NCBI GenBank assembly: GCA_020247305.1
Contig: JADCJE010000038.1
Location: forward strand, 1-55,259
DNA from: Phycisphaerales bacterium
Lineage (GTDB): Bacteria; Planctomycetota; UBA1135; UBA2386
DNA: 55,259 nt
Direction of reading: 5' to 3'
How positions within the stretch are numbered: the first letter of the stretch is position 1; every line of letters starts with the position of its first letter. The position numbers and the translations under genes were made by a program. Below the pieces are notes generated by a model. It did no database searches, had not been told where the DNA came from, and saw nothing but the letters and a program-made list of their open reading frames with translations. Of the stretch, positions 6,707-19,071 are shown piece by piece.

Positions 6707-8851
6707 ATGACCGATCGTCCGCCGCACTCCTCCGGCCGCCGCCGCGCCGCCCGCGCGTTCGCCGGCCTGCTCGCCGTCCTTCCCTTCGCCTGCACGCCGA
6801 TGACCGACCCGAACCCTGCCGCGCCCGCCGCCACCGACGACCCCTACCTGTGGCTCGAGGACGTCGGCGGCGACAAGGCGCTGGCGTGGGTGCGCGCGCA
6901 GAACGAGGTCAGCAAGAAGCAGCTGACCGAGTCGGCGTCGTTCGCCGAGACGCAGGCGCGCATCCTGGCGATCCTCGACAGCAAGGAACGCATCCCCTAC
7001 GTCGGCAAGCAGGGCCCGCACCTCTACAACCTGTGGCAGGATGCGCAGAACCCGCGCGGCCTGTGGCGGCGCACCACCGCCGACTCGTACCGCACGGAGC
7101 AGCCGGCCTGGGAGGTCGTGCTCGACCTCGACGCGCTCGGCAAGCAGGAGGGCGAGAACTGGGTGTGGAAGGGCGCCAGCTGGCTGCTGCCCGACCGCGA
7201 CCGCGTGCTGCTGTCGCTGTCGCGCGGCGGCGCCGACGCCAGCGTGGTGCGCGAGTTCGACGTCACCAGGAAGCAGTTCGTCGAAGGCGGCTTCACCCTG
7301 CCCGAAGCGAAGAGCACGATCGCCTGGCACGGGCGCGACGCGATCTTCGTCGCCACCGACTTCGGCCCGGGTTCGCTGACCACCTCCGGGTACCCGCGCA
7401 TCGTCAAGCGCTGGCAGCGCGGCACGCCGCTGACGGCGGCGACCGTCGTCGGCGAGGGCAAGCCCGACGAGATCTACTGCTACGCCTTCCGCGACCAGAC
7501 CGTCGGCTTCGAGCGCGACTTCGTCTTCCGCGGGCTGACGTTCTACACCAACGAGCTGCACTGGCTGCGCGACGGCGTGGCGACGAAGCTCGACAAGCCC
7601 GACAGCGCCAACGCGGGCGTGCACCGCGAGTGGCTGCTGATCGAGCTGCGCGACGACTGGACGGTCGGCGGCGCCACCCACAAGGGCGGCTCGCTGCTCG
7701 CCTGCCGGTTCGACGACTTCGTCGCCGGCAAGCGCGCCTTCGACGTGCTGTTCGCGCCGAGCCCGACGACGTCGCTGAGCGGCTGGTCGGGCACGAAGAA
7801 CCACCTGCTCGTCAGCACGCTGGAGGACGTCAAGTCGCGCGTGACCGCGTGGACGTTCGCCGGCGGCAAGTGGACGAGCGCGCCGCTGCCCGGCCTGCCG
7901 GAGTTCGGCGCGGTCGCGGCGTCGCCGGTCGACGACGAGGAAGGCGACGACTACTGGCTGACGGTGACCGACTACCTGACGCCGACGAGCCTGTGGCAGG
8001 GCACGATCGGCGCGGGCGCGGCGACGCAGTGGAAGAGCCTGCCGAAGTTCTTCGACGCCAGCGGCCTGCGCGTCGAGCAGCGCTTCGCCACCTCGGCCGA
8101 CGGCACGCGCATCCCGTACTTCCTCGTCGCGCGCCAGGACCTCGCGCGCAACGGCGCGAACCCGACGCTGCTGTACGGCTACGGCGGCTTCGAGGTGTCG
8201 CTGACGCCGGGTTACAGCGCCTCGGTCGGCGCGTCGTGGCTGCAGAAGGGCGGCGTCTACGCGGTCGCCAACATCCGCGGCGGCGGCGAGTACGGCCCGC
8301 GCTGGCACCAGGCGGCGCTCAAGCAGAACCGCATGAAGTGCTACGAGGACTTCGCCGCGGTCGCGCGCGACCTGATCGCGCAGAAGGTCACCTCGCCGCA
8401 GAATCTCGGCATCCAGGGCGGCAGCAACGGCGGCCTGCTGATGGGCAACATGACGACTCTCCACCCGGAGCTGTTCGCCGCCGTCGTCTGCCAGGTGCCG
8501 CTGCTCGACATGAAGCGCTACCACAAGCTGCTCGCCGGCGCGTCGTGGATGGGCGAGTACGGCAATCCGGACGTGCCCGAGGAGTGGGCGTGGCTGCAGC
8601 GCTGGTCGCCGTACCAGAACGTCAAGCCGGGCGTGAAGTACCCGCGCGTGCTGTTCACCACGTCGACGCGCGACGACCGCGTGCACCCCGGCCACGCCCG
8701 CAAGATGTTCGCGCGCATGCAGGAGCAGGGGCACGACGTCCTCTACTACGAGAACATCGAGGGCGGCCACGGCGGCGCGGCGGACAACAAGCAGGCCGCG
8801 TTCATGAGCGCGCTCAGCTTCGAGTTCTTCTGGCGCGTGCTCGGCGGCTGA
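6707..8851 (+). CDS. Prolyl oligopeptidase family (S9A) lipoprotein
   Basis: Serine peptidase of 714 aa cleaving peptides after proline. The start is taken at ATG 6707, which gives a basic N-region, a hydrophobic stretch and a lipobox-like LPFAC near residue 28, so it is probably a lipid-anchored periplasmic or surface enzyme. DDPYLWLED marks the start of the S9A region; a beta-propeller covers about residues 60-420. The catalytic domain has GYGGF, RGGGEYG, Ser573 in GGSNGG, Asp656/657 in STRDDRV and His688 in EGGHGG. All triad residues are present, so it should be active. An upstream in-frame ATG (6611) would add 32 residues ahead of the signal and is less likely. A hairpin overlaps the stop codon. 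Confidence 0.93.
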   Translation: MTDRPPHSSGRRRAARAFAGLLAVLPFACTPMTDPNPAAPAATDDPYLWLEDVGGDKALAWVRAQNEVSKKQLTESASFAETQARILAILDSKERIPYVGKQGPHLYNLWQDAQNPRGLWRRTTADSYRTEQPAWEVVLDLDALGKQEGENWVWKGASWLLPDRDRVLLSLSRGGADASVVREFDVTRKQFVEGGFTLPEAKSTIAWHGRDAIFVATDFGPGSLTTSGYPRIVKRWQRGTPLTAATVVGEGKPDEIYCYAFRDQTVGFERDFVFRGLTFYTNELHWLRDGVATKLDKPDSANAGVHREWLLIELRDDWTVGGATHKGGSLLACRFDDFVAGKRAFDVLFAPSPTTSLSGWSGTKNHLLVSTLEDVKSRVTAWTFAGGKWTSAPLPGLPEFGAVAASPVDDEEGDDYWLTVTDYLTPTSLWQGTIGAGAATQWKSLPKFFDASGLRVEQRFATSADGTRIPYFLVARQDLARNGANPTLLYGYGGFEVSLTPGYSASVGASWLQKGGVYAVANIRGGGEYGPRWHQAALKQNRMKCYEDFAAVARDLIAQKVTSPQNLGIQGGSNGGLLMGNMTTLHPELFAAVVCQVPLLDMKRYHKLLAGASWMGEYGNPDVPEEWAWLQRWSPYQNVKPGVKYPRVLFTTSTRDDRVHPGHARKMFARMQEQGHDVLYYENIEGGHGGAADNKQAAFMSALSFEFFWRVLGG

Positions 8852-8980
8852 GAGGCCGAGACGGAAGCCAGCATACGGCCTCTCCGTGTCACGCTTGGCG
8901 GCTGCCTTCGCAGCCGCGCAGTGCCTTCGAGAGATTCTCTCTCAGGCTCTGAGGCGGCCCAGGCGCTGCGGCGGCGCCTG
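8851..8980. terminator. Cluster of hairpins between convergent genes
   Basis: In sequence order: AGAGGCCG (8851-8858)/CGGCCTCT (8876-8883); GCGGCTGC-CTTC-GCAGCCGC (8898-8917); GAGAGA/TCTCTC (8929-8941); CTCAG/CTGAG (8941-8953); CAGGCGC (8960-8966)/GCGCCTG (8974-8980). They fill the 179-bp gap between the prolyl oligopeptidase and the oppositely oriented methyltransferase, so a bidirectional terminator role is likely. The rest of the gap up to 9030 holds nothing I recognise. Confidence 0.6.
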
Positions 8981-9030
8981 CGGCCGCCGGCGCATGGCGC
9001 ATGAGGCGCCGGGAGCGCCAACGCCCGCCG

Positions 9031-10059
9031 TCACACCGCCGCCAGCTCCCAGATCTCGACCTTCTCCCGCGTCCGTCGCCGCAGCGGCTTCACCCGGCGC
9101 GTGAGCTTCTCGACCAACCGGAACCGCCCGCGGTCGAGCTCGGTCTGGATGGGATGCGGCACGTCGGGCTGCGACAGCACGATGATGTTCGACCACACGA
9201 AGACGATGCGGCCGCCGGGCGCGAGGCGCTGCAGGGCCTGCGCGAAGAAACGCTCGAAGAAGCCGTCCTGGAAGTACATCGCGAGGTCCAGCGTCCGGCC
9301 CACCTCGCCCTTCATCCACGGCGGGTTGGACACGATGAGGTCGATGGGACCGCGATCCGCGCCCAGCAGGTCGGCGTGCTGGAGTTCGACCGCGGCCGCG
9401 ACCGGCCGCCGTCGCAGCTGCCGCGTCACGCTCTCGATCGCGTTCGGGTTGATGTCCGTCGCGAGGACGTGCCGAAAGCCCGCCTTGGCCATCTGCAGCG
9501 CGAGCACGCCGCTGCCGGTGCCCACGTCGATCGCCCGGTTGCGCGCGCCCTGGTGCTTGGCGAGCCACGTGCCGAACAGCTCCAGGTGCTCCATGCGGGC
9601 CGGGATGTACGTGCCGAAGAACGGGTGCACGCGATAGCCCAGCACGGGGAAGTGCACTCCCTTGTCGTACCAGTCCCATGCGCTGCTCAGGACCCGCGCG
9701 TCCTCGACGGGCAACGCGAAGTCGGCGTGGTCCGGGTAGAGCTCGGCGAGGAAGCCCGCGGGCGGCGCGCCGGGCAGGGCGACCTTGCGGCCGACGACGG
9801 GCGCCAGCAGGCGCTGCGACGCGGCCTGGAACGCGTCGCGGAAGGCGCGCTTCTTGACGTAGCCGCCGTCTTCGCCCGGGTCGTCGAGCCTGCTGCGCAG
9901 CGCCGCGAGGATGCCGAGCCCGGTCCCGAAGTGGTCGGTCACAAACAGCGACCGCCCCTCGCACAGCCACGCCGCGGCCTGCATCGGCGGGACGTTCTGG
10001 TCGACGGGTTGCGCGCTGTGGCGCAGGACGGGCTCAGGGCGGTGCAGGGCGGCGGGCAT
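9031..10059 (-). CDS. Class I SAM-dependent methyltransferase (MTS/PrmC-like)
   Basis: 342 aa. The C-terminal half is a Rossmann methyltransferase: motif I DVGTGSGVLALQ, an acidic residue after strand 2 (ATDINPNA) and motif IV NPPW. NPPW is the signature of N-methyltransferases acting on a planar nitrogen (HemK/PrmC, RsmC and adenine-type enzymes). The N-terminal ~130 residues have no match I recognise and may bind the substrate, which could be rRNA or a protein glutamine. The start is ATG 10059. An upstream continuation of the frame runs into the divergent MYG1 gene and is compositionally unlike coding sequence, so it is left out. Confidence 0.8.
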   Translation of the reverse strand: MPAALHRPEPVLRHSAQPVDQNVPPMQAAAWLCEGRSLFVTDHFGTGLGILAALRSRLDDPGEDGGYVKKRAFRDAFQAASQRLLAPVVGRKVALPGAPPAGFLAELYPDHADFALPVEDARVLSSAWDWYDKGVHFPVLGYRVHPFFGTYIPARMEHLELFGTWLAKHQGARNRAIDVGTGSGVLALQMAKAGFRHVLATDINPNAIESVTRQLRRRPVAAAVELQHADLLGADRGPIDLIVSNPPWMKGEVGRTLDLAMYFQDGFFERFFAQALQRLAPGGRIVFVWSNIIVLSQPDVPHPIQTELDRGRFRLVEKLTRRVKPLRRRTREKVEIWELAAV

Positions 10060-10264
10060 CAAGCGGACCAGGGCTGGCGAAGGAAGGCGCGGCGGGACGA
10101 CGTCGTTGTGATACCTCGCCGGGCCGCTGGCTACACGCGCGCATCGGCGCGTCTCCGTGGTTGCGGGCAACCTGATTGCTCGCCGCGACACTGCCGCCGC
10201 TGCCGCCACGAACCTCGCTTGGCTGGCCCGCGGCCGACGCCGCACCGGTAACGTCCGCGCGCGC

Positions 10265-11134
10265 ATGGCCACCCTGCATCGGATCGTCACCCACCCCGGC
10301 GGCGCCCACAAGGACGACCTGCTCGCGTGCTGCGTGCTGGCGGCGCTGCACGGCTGCGTGATCGAGCGCCGGGATCCGCGTCCCGACGAACTCGCCGACG
10401 CCGGCGTCGCGACCGTCGACGTCGGCGGCGCGCACGACGCCGCGCTGCACAACTTCGACCACCACCACTTCCCGCGCGAGCACCCGCCGACCTGCGCGCT
10501 CAGCCTCGTGCTGCAGGCGCTGGGGCTCTACGACGACGCCAAGACCTTCTGCGACTGGCTCGAAGCGGCCGAGTGGTTCGACTCGCGCGGCCCCAAGCGC
10601 ACCGCAGAGTGGCTCGGCGCGCCGCGGCGCGCGATCGCGCGCATGGGCTCGCCGATCGACGCGACGCTGCTGCGGCGCTTCGCCGCCGCGTCCGTCCATC
10701 GCCCGGGCGAGACGGTCTACGAGTACATGCGGCTCGTCGGCCAGGACCTGCTCGACTTCCTGCGGCTCGTGCGCGAGGAACTCGCGTTGGTCGGCCGCTG
10801 CGGCGAACGCTGGTCGGTGCCCGCCGGCGCGACGACGATCGAGACGGTGTTTTTGCGGCGCAGCGAACCGTCGCTCGACGAACCGTCTGCCGGGCTCGCC
10901 CGCTACATCCAGAAGCACGGCCTCGACGGCGTGGTCGGCGCGATGGTCTATCCCGACCGCCGCGGCCCCGGCTACGGCATCCAGCGCTACGAGGACGACC
11001 CGCGGCTCGACTTCTCGCGCCTCGAACACGAGCCCGACGTGCACTTCGCCCACAAGAGCGGCTTCGTGTGCAAGACGACGGCGACCGATCCGGCGCGTCT
11101 GCGCGAGCTGATCGCCAAGGCGGTCGTCGGCTGA
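10265..11134 (+). CDS. MYG1/UPF0160 family putative metal-dependent hydrolase
   Basis: 289 aa, DHH-like phosphoesterase fold. The family metal motif THPGGAHKDD is at residues 9-18 and the DHHH cluster at 65-68. The C terminus carries the family's ASP/KSGF-type region (FAHKSGFVCKTTA). Eukaryotic MYG1 is a 3'-5' RNA exonuclease; bacterial members are uncharacterised, so nuclease or phosphoesterase activity is inferred. The ATG at 10265 follows about 200 bp of gene-free DNA shared with the divergent methyltransferase. Length is within the family's normal range (about 285-375 aa). Confidence 0.88.
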   Translation: MATLHRIVTHPGGAHKDDLLACCVLAALHGCVIERRDPRPDELADAGVATVDVGGAHDAALHNFDHHHFPREHPPTCALSLVLQALGLYDDAKTFCDWLEAAEWFDSRGPKRTAEWLGAPRRAIARMGSPIDATLLRRFAAASVHRPGETVYEYMRLVGQDLLDFLRLVREELALVGRCGERWSVPAGATTIETVFLRRSEPSLDEPSAGLARYIQKHGLDGVVGAMVYPDRRGPGYGIQRYEDDPRLDFSRLEHEPDVHFAHKSGFVCKTTATDPARLRELIAKAVVG

Positions 11135-11183
11135 GGGGGCGGTGCAACGCACGGCGTTGCTTGCCGCCCGCCGCTCGCCCCGC

Positions 11184-13121
11184 TCACGGCCGCGCGAGCA
11201 GCGGCGTCACCGTCGGCATCGCCTTGTCCTTGCCGCCGACGGCGAAGCGGTGCACCCGGCCCTGCCAGTCGCCGGCCCACGCCGTGTCGCCATTCGCCCC
11301 GAACGCGACGCCGTACAGCCACTCGCCCGCCGCCGGCGACTTCGCCACCTGCTTGCCGGCGGCGATTACGACAATGCGGCCGTCGCTGCCGCAGCTGGCG
11401 ACGCGGCCCTGCGGCCCGACCGCGACGCCGAACGCCTGGCCGTCGTGCGCCTGCAGCTTCCACGCTTCCTTGCCGGACTTCACGTCGATGCCGCGCACGA
11501 CGCCGTCGGCGCCGGCGGTCACGAGCAGCCGGCCGTCAGGCGTGAACGCGAGCGCGTGCACGGCGCCCTTGTGCCCTGGCAGCGCCTCGGCGACGCCGCT
11601 GTCGACGTCCCACAGCTTGACCGCGCCGGAACGGTCGCCGGCCGCGAGCTGTTCGCCATTCGGCGCGAACTGCAGCGCCAGCACGAAGTCCTCGTGCGCG
11701 CCGACGCAGCGCTCGGCGCCGTCGCCCTGCGCCAGCACGACCGCGCGCTTGCCAGCGCCGCCGAGCGCCACGAGGCCGGCCTTGCCGTGGGCGGCGACCG
11801 CGAGCGGCACGTCGCGCTCCTTGCCAAAGCTCCCGACGCGCGCGCCGGTGGCGACGTCGAACACGACGGCGCGGCCGAGCTTGCCCGGCGTGCCGGCGGC
11901 GACGACGAGCTGCAGGCCATCGGCGGCGAACGCGAGGCCGTCGACGTGCAGGCCGTCGCCGATGGCGAGCACGCCAAGCGGCTGCAGCGAAAGGTCGCAC
12001 AGCACCGCCTGCCCGAGGCCCGGGAACGCCAGCACCGGCGCGTTGGGACTCTGCGCGATCGCCTTCACCGGCCCCGGCCGCTGTGGAGATGCGAGCGCCA
12101 GCGCCGGCAGGCCCTGCGGCACCGGCCCCGCCGGCAGCGTGGGTGCTGCCGCCGTCGCCTTCGCCTTCTGCGCCCGCTCGGCGAGGAACGCCTTGGCCTG
12201 CGCCTTGGTCTCGCTGGCCCCCTGTTCGATCCACGCCTTCAGCAGGTCGGTCTGCTCCTTGGTCAGCGACTCCTCGCCGCGCGGCATGAACGGCCGCTCC
12301 TGCTGCGTGACCATGCGGTAGAGCCGGCTCTGGTCGGGCTCGCCGGGCACGATCGAACGGCCCGAGCCGCCGCCCTCGCGCAGCGCGCCGAACGACGTGA
12401 CGTCGAGGCCGCCCTTCTTGTCGCTCGGTTCATGGCACGACGAGCAGCGGTCCTGCAGCAGCGGCTCGACCGCGGCCCAATCGACCAGCGCGACGTTGGC
12501 GGCGGCGTCCGCAGGCGCTGGCGAAGCCGCGGCGACCGCGGCGTCGACGGCCTTCGCCGCCGCCGGCGCCGACTTGGCGTCGGTGGGCTTCGTCGCGGGC
12601 GCCGCCGCGGGCACCGGCTTCGCGTCGGCTGGCGGCGCCGCCGCAGCGTCCGCGGCCTTCGCCGGCGCGGCAGGCGCGGGCGCTTGGGCCGCCGCGACCG
12701 CCGCCGGCTTCGAATCCACCGCGGGCGCAGGCCTGGCGTCCGCGGCCTTCGCCGCCGCCGGTTGCGGCGCGGCGGCCGGCGTCGCCGGCGCGGGCACCGC
12801 CGTCATCGGCTTGCCGCGCAGCAGCGCTTCGACCTGCTGCAGGCGCGCGATCTCGTCGCGCACGCGCTGGCCCTCGGCGTCGGCGGCCGCGGCCTGCTCT
12901 TCGAGCTTCTTCGCGTCGGCGCGCAGCGCCTGCGCGCGCGCGGCGGCGGCCTTCGCCGCCTGTTCGAGGCCGTCGACGCGCGCCGTCCAGGCCTTGCCGT
13001 CGAGCGCGCCGAGATCGCGCAGCAGTTGCTGCAGGCGCGCGGCATCGGCGGCGGGGTCCTGCGCGGCGAGCGGCGCGGCGCACAACGCGGCGAGCGGCAA
13101 CCAAGCGATGAGGCGGAACAT
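11184..13121 (-). CDS. Secreted cytochrome c / WD40-repeat protein (last gene of the planctomycete operon)
   Basis: 645 aa. It has a signal peptide (residues 1-20, ending LAAQ) and a predicted coiled coil about 22-105 (LEQAAKAAAARAQALRADA). An Ala/Pro/Lys low-complexity linker follows at about 105-205, then a c-type haem site CSSCH at 226-230 with the planctomycete PSCyt1-like context (SDKKGGLDVTSFGALREGG). The C-terminal half is a WD40-type beta-propeller with repeats such as VKLWDVDSG and AFTPDGRLLVTAGADG. It starts 8 nt after the DUF1549/DUF1553 gene. Planctomycete proteins of this architecture are widespread but their biochemical role is unknown; the haem suggests redox or sensing at the cell surface or in the periplasm (inference). 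Confidence 0.87.
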   Translation of the reverse strand: MFRLIAWLPLAALCAAPLAAQDPAADAARLQQLLRDLGALDGKAWTARVDGLEQAAKAAAARAQALRADAKKLEEQAAAADAEGQRVRDEIARLQQVEALLRGKPMTAVPAPATPAAAPQPAAAKAADARPAPAVDSKPAAVAAAQAPAPAAPAKAADAAAAPPADAKPVPAAAPATKPTDAKSAPAAAKAVDAAVAAASPAPADAAANVALVDWAAVEPLLQDRCSSCHEPSDKKGGLDVTSFGALREGGGSGRSIVPGEPDQSRLYRMVTQQERPFMPRGEESLTKEQTDLLKAWIEQGASETKAQAKAFLAERAQKAKATAAAPTLPAGPVPQGLPALALASPQRPGPVKAIAQSPNAPVLAFPGLGQAVLCDLSLQPLGVLAIGDGLHVDGLAFAADGLQLVVAAGTPGKLGRAVVFDVATGARVGSFGKERDVPLAVAAHGKAGLVALGGAGKRAVVLAQGDGAERCVGAHEDFVLALQFAPNGEQLAAGDRSGAVKLWDVDSGVAEALPGHKGAVHALAFTPDGRLLVTAGADGVVRGIDVKSGKEAWKLQAHDGQAFGVAVGPQGRVASCGSDGRIVVIAAGKQVAKSPAAGEWLYGVAFGANGDTAWAGDWQGRVHRFAVGGKDKAMPTVTPLLARP

Positions 13122-13129
13122 GGTGCGGA

Positions 13130-15309
<2,180 letters not shown>

Positions 15310-15313
<4 letters not shown>

Positions 15314-17592
15314 GGCGGGCCTCCGGCGGCGATGCCGCCCTTGGGCTTCTTCTTCGCTTCGACCTTCAGCTCGCCGAACGACGCGCGGTGCAGCACCGGC
15401 CGTCCGGCTCCGTCGGGCAGGCGCACCTCGACGGTCAGCGCGCCGTGCCGGCCGACGGCGGCGTCGGGCGCGATGTCGAACACCAGCTGCAGCGCCTCGG
15501 CGTCGGCGGCGAGCGTCGCCGGCCGGCAGGCGACGCCGCGCGGCAGGTTGGTCACGGCGACCGGCGCTGGACCGTGCTGCGGTCGCGCGCGCGTCACCGG
15601 CAGCGTCGCCGCGACCTCGCCGCCGACGGCGCCGCGCGCTTCGGCGCGCGCGAGCGCGAGCCACGGCTCGACGACCTGCACGTCGATCCACGGCAGCGCC
15701 TGTTCGACGACGACGTTGCCGACGCGCGCGCTGGCGACGAGCGCGATCGGGAACGTGCCGAGCGTCGCCCCCGTCGATGCTTCGATCGGCAGCAGGACTT
15801 CGTGCTGGCCGACGTCGAACTGCGCCTGCCCGGCGGTCACGCCCGGCGGCAGCCAGACGGCGCGCACGCGCACGCGCAGGTCGCTGCGCTGCGGCAGGCC
15901 GAGGCGGATCGGCAGCGCGAGGCCGGCGCCGCGCACGAGCGGGACCGCTGGCGCAACGACGTCGAGCGCGAAGGGTGCAGGCAACGCGACCGCAACCGGC
16001 AGCGTGCGCTGCGTCGTCTGCACGAGCGGCGTGTCGTTGCGGCCGAGCAGCAGCGGCTGCGTCTGCTGCCACGGCCGCGCGTCGAACGCGCCGCCTTCGG
16101 CGCGCACGCCGACCTGCGCCTGCGCGCCGGCGAGCGGCGCATCGGGCGCCGCGTCGAAGCGCACCGCGACCGGCTGGCCGGGCAGCCGCGGGCCGATCGT
16201 CGCGACGACGCCAGCAGGCAGGCCGGCGAGCGCGAGTTCCTGCTTGTCGTCGAGGTTCGCGCGCAGCACGACCGCCGTCGCGACGCCGCCCTGCGGCACG
16301 GCGACGACCGGATCGACGAGGCGCGCGACCTGCAGCGACAGCTTGGCCGGGCGTTCGCGCGGCCCGGCTTCGAGGCGGAAGAAGTGCGCCGGCGAACCGC
16401 GGCGCAGCAGGTCGCGGACCTCGACGATCAGTTCCATGTCGGCGGCCGGCGCGTAGCGCGCGACGCTGTCCATGCCGGCGGCGTCGTCGTTGCTCGCGAG
16501 CACGCGCTCGTCGGCGCCGCGCACGAGCAGCACCGGATCGAGCGCCGAACGCAGCGCGCGCGCGACGACGCGGAACTCGATCTCTTCGCCCTTCTTCGCG
16601 CGCACGCGGAAGCGCACTGGCGCGCCGTCGTCGCCGATGCAGCCGTCGACGCTGCCCGGCAGGTCGAAGAAGGCGCGGCCCTTGTCGTCGACGGCGAGCG
16701 CGCGGTTCGGCGGGCCGCCGACGCGCAGCGGGATGGCGCTCGGCGCAGCACCGTCGGCGAGTTCGGGCGTCCACCACAGCCACTCGCTGCCGTCGTTCGG
16801 CAGCTGCACGCGCGCGCGCGGCGCCGCGGCGAGGTCGGCGCGGCCATCGCGCAGCGCGACGTCGATCGTCTCGCCGGGCTGGCCGCCGGCCGGCGAAGCG
16901 CCGAGCGGCCGCGGCATGCGGCCGAGGTGCAGCCGGTAGACGCCATCGCGCCCGTCACCCGGCACGGCGCCGGCGAGTTCGAGCGCGTACGGCCCGGCCG
17001 CCACGGCGTCGAACGCGAGCCACGGATCGCGGCCGCCGAGCGGCGTGTCGTCGGCCTGCGCGACGATCTGGCCGTCAGGTCCGCGCACGCACAGGCGCAG
17101 GTCGATCGGCGCCTGGCCGAGCCGCATCGCCTCGACCTCGACGACCACGCGCGCGCCCTGCGGCACGTCGACAGTGAAGCGATCGACGTCGCCGTCGCGC
17201 AGCGCGCCGTCGACGGTGACGCCGAGCGGCAGCGACATCGGCGCCTCGCCCTGCCGTTCTTCGCGCAGCGTCGGCAGCGCGCCGACGTGGAACGTCACCA
17301 CGTTGGACAGGCCGACGCCCGAGCGCGCGCGCACGCGGTGGCGGCCGAGCGCGCAGTCGGCGGCAAGACGCAGCCGCGCCGTGCAGCGGTCCGCCGCCGG
17401 CTGCAGCGCCACGACCTCGATGCCCGGCGCGTCGAACTGCAGCGCCACGACGTCGCCGAGCCGTTCGCCGCGCAGCGCGACCTCGACCTCGGCGCCGCGG
17501 CAGCCGCCGGCAGGCTGCAGCGCGGCAAGGCGCGGGGTCGGCGCCTGCGGTGCGAACACGGCGAGCAGCGCGATGCCGAGCAGCGCGCTCAC
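15310..17592 (-). CDS. Secreted pre-peptidase/Ig-like domain protein of the DUF1501-DUF1549 operon
   Basis: 760 aa, GTG start at 17592 overlapping the stop of the DUF1501 gene (GTGA). A short signal peptide (MSALLGIALLAVFAPQA) is followed by an IPT/TIG-like region (ALQPAGGCRGAEVEVALRGERL). Bacterial pre-peptidase C-terminal (PPC)-like domains come next (DGDVDRFTVDVPQGARVVVE; GAPVRFRVRAKKGEEIEFRV). The rest is beta-rich without recognisable catalytic residues, ending in a Lys/Gly-rich tail. PPC-type proteins are regular partners of DUF1501 and DUF1549 genes in planctomycetes. A substrate-binding or scaffold role outside the cell is inferred from the signal and domains. Confidence 0.85.
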
Positions 17593-18866
17593 GCCAGCAG
17601 CCCCGGCTCCACGCGACCGTCGCGGACGAGGTCGATCGGGCGGTTGCCCGGCGCGAGCAGGCGCTTGCCGGGATCGATGCCAAGCAGCGTGAACAGGCTC
17701 GCGGCGAGGTCGGCCGGGCGCACCGGATCGCGCTCGGGCTCAGCACCGCCGGCGTTGCTGGCGCCGTACACGCAGCCTGCCTTGAAGCCGCCGCCCGCGA
17801 GCACGACCGAGAACACCTTGCACCAGTGGTCGCGGCCGGCGTCGGCGTTGAGCCGCGGCGTGCGGCCGAACTCGGTCGTCACCAGCACCGCCGTGCTCGC
17901 GAGCAGCCCCGACGCGGCGAGGTCGGCGACGAGCGCTGCGACCGCCTGGTCGACGTCGGCCATCGCCGTCGGCAGGCTGTTGACCAGCTGGCTGTGGTGG
18001 TCGAAGCCGCCGCGCGGCACCGCGACGTAGCGCACGCCGGCGGCGACGAGCCGGCGCGCCAAGAGGCAGCCCATGCCCAGCGGCCGGCGGCCGTAGCGCT
18101 CCTTCTGCGCCTCGGGCTCGGCGGCGAGGTCGAACGCGGCGCGCGCCTTGGGCGAGTCGATCAGCGCGTAGGCCTGCTGGTAGTACGACTCGATCGCGCG
18201 CACGGCGTCGGCGTCGCCGAGCGTCTCGAAGTGCGCGTCCAGCCGCTGCTGCAGCGACCGGCGCCGCGCGGTGCGCGCCGCGTCGACGTCCTTCGGCGGG
18301 GCGAGGTCGCGCACGGCGAAGTCGCGCGCCGCCGGATTGCCGCCGACGGCGAACGGCGCGTAGGCGCTGCTCAGGTAGCCCGCGCCGAACGAACGGCCGA
18401 CGCTCGGCACGCAGACGTAGGCCGGCAGGTCGTTGCGGCCGCCGAGTTCGTGGGCGACGACGGCGCCGAGGCTCGGGTACTCGATGGCGGGGCTCGGCTG
18501 GTAGCCGGTCAGCACGCTGTGCTGCCCGCGGTCGTGGTCGGCCTCGGTGTGCGTGAACGAGCGCACGACCGTCAGCTGGTCGGCGACCGCCGCGAGCTTC
18601 GGCACGAGCTCGCCGAACGGCTCGCCGTCGAGCTTGGACTTGAGCGAGCCGAACGGGCCGCGGATCTCGAGGGGCGCTTCGGGCTTGGGGTCGAACGTGT
18701 CGAGGTGGCTGAGGCCGCCTTCGAGGTGGATGTGGATCACCGCCTCGGCCCTGGCAGCGCGCCGCGTCGCCGCCGCGGCGAGCAGGTCGGCCGGGCGAAC
18801 GAAACCGAGGCCGAGGCCGGCGGCGAAGCCATCGGACAAGAAACGGCGGCGGGTAGCGTGGGTCAT
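17589..18866 (-). CDS. DUF1501 (sulfatase-like fold) protein with Tat-type leader; first gene of the operon
   Basis: 425 aa, ATG at 18866. The N terminus MTHATRRRFLSDGFAAGLGL has the consecutive arginines, Phe-Leu and hydrophobic segment of a Tat signal. Family motifs are visible: HLEGGLSHLDTFDPK, a HTEADHDRGQHSVLTGY segment, GFDHHSQLV and TTEFGRTPRLNADAGRDHW. The His/Asp-rich motifs resemble the alkaline-phosphatase/sulfatase metal site; DUF1501 proteins are uncharacterised enzymes. It leads a minus-strand operon with the PPC, DUF1549/1553 and c-type/WD40 proteins, each overlapping or within 8 nt of the next, so the four probably work together at the envelope. Confidence 0.93.
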   Translation of the reverse strand: MTHATRRRFLSDGFAAGLGLGFVRPADLLAAAATRRAARAEAVIHIHLEGGLSHLDTFDPKPEAPLEIRGPFGSLKSKLDGEPFGELVPKLAAVADQLTVVRSFTHTEADHDRGQHSVLTGYQPSPAIEYPSLGAVVAHELGGRNDLPAYVCVPSVGRSFGAGYLSSAYAPFAVGGNPAARDFAVRDLAPPKDVDAARTARRRSLQQRLDAHFETLGDADAVRAIESYYQQAYALIDSPKARAAFDLAAEPEAQKERYGRRPLGMGCLLARRLVAAGVRYVAVPRGGFDHHSQLVNSLPTAMADVDQAVAALVADLAASGLLASTAVLVTTEFGRTPRLNADAGRDHWCKVFSVVLAGGGFKAGCVYGASNAGGAEPERDPVRPADLAASLFTLLGIDPGKRLLAPGNRPIDLVRDGRVEPGLLA

Positions 18867-19071
18867 GGCGCGGCGGCGTCGGACGGGCGAGACGCCATGG
18901 TAGTGGCGACGTCCGGGCCGCGGCGTCCCACGTTCGTGGCATCTGTGCGGCCGCCCTGCGCAGTACCGCGGCGCCGCGCCTGCGCACCTGTGCGCACAGC
19001 CGCAACCGCGGCGCACGGCCGCACCGCGTGCAGCGCGCTCGTGTCGTGGCGCGGCGACGGTCGAAGAACAG

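Noticed and set aside
6080-8770. Minus-strand open frame of nearly 900 codons opposite the prolyl oligopeptidase
   Set aside because: Low-complexity composition; the plus-strand gene has a complete catalytic triad and family motifs.
10060-10452. Long N-terminal extension of the methyltransferase
   Set aside because: Overlaps the divergent MYG1 gene and has shadow-frame composition.
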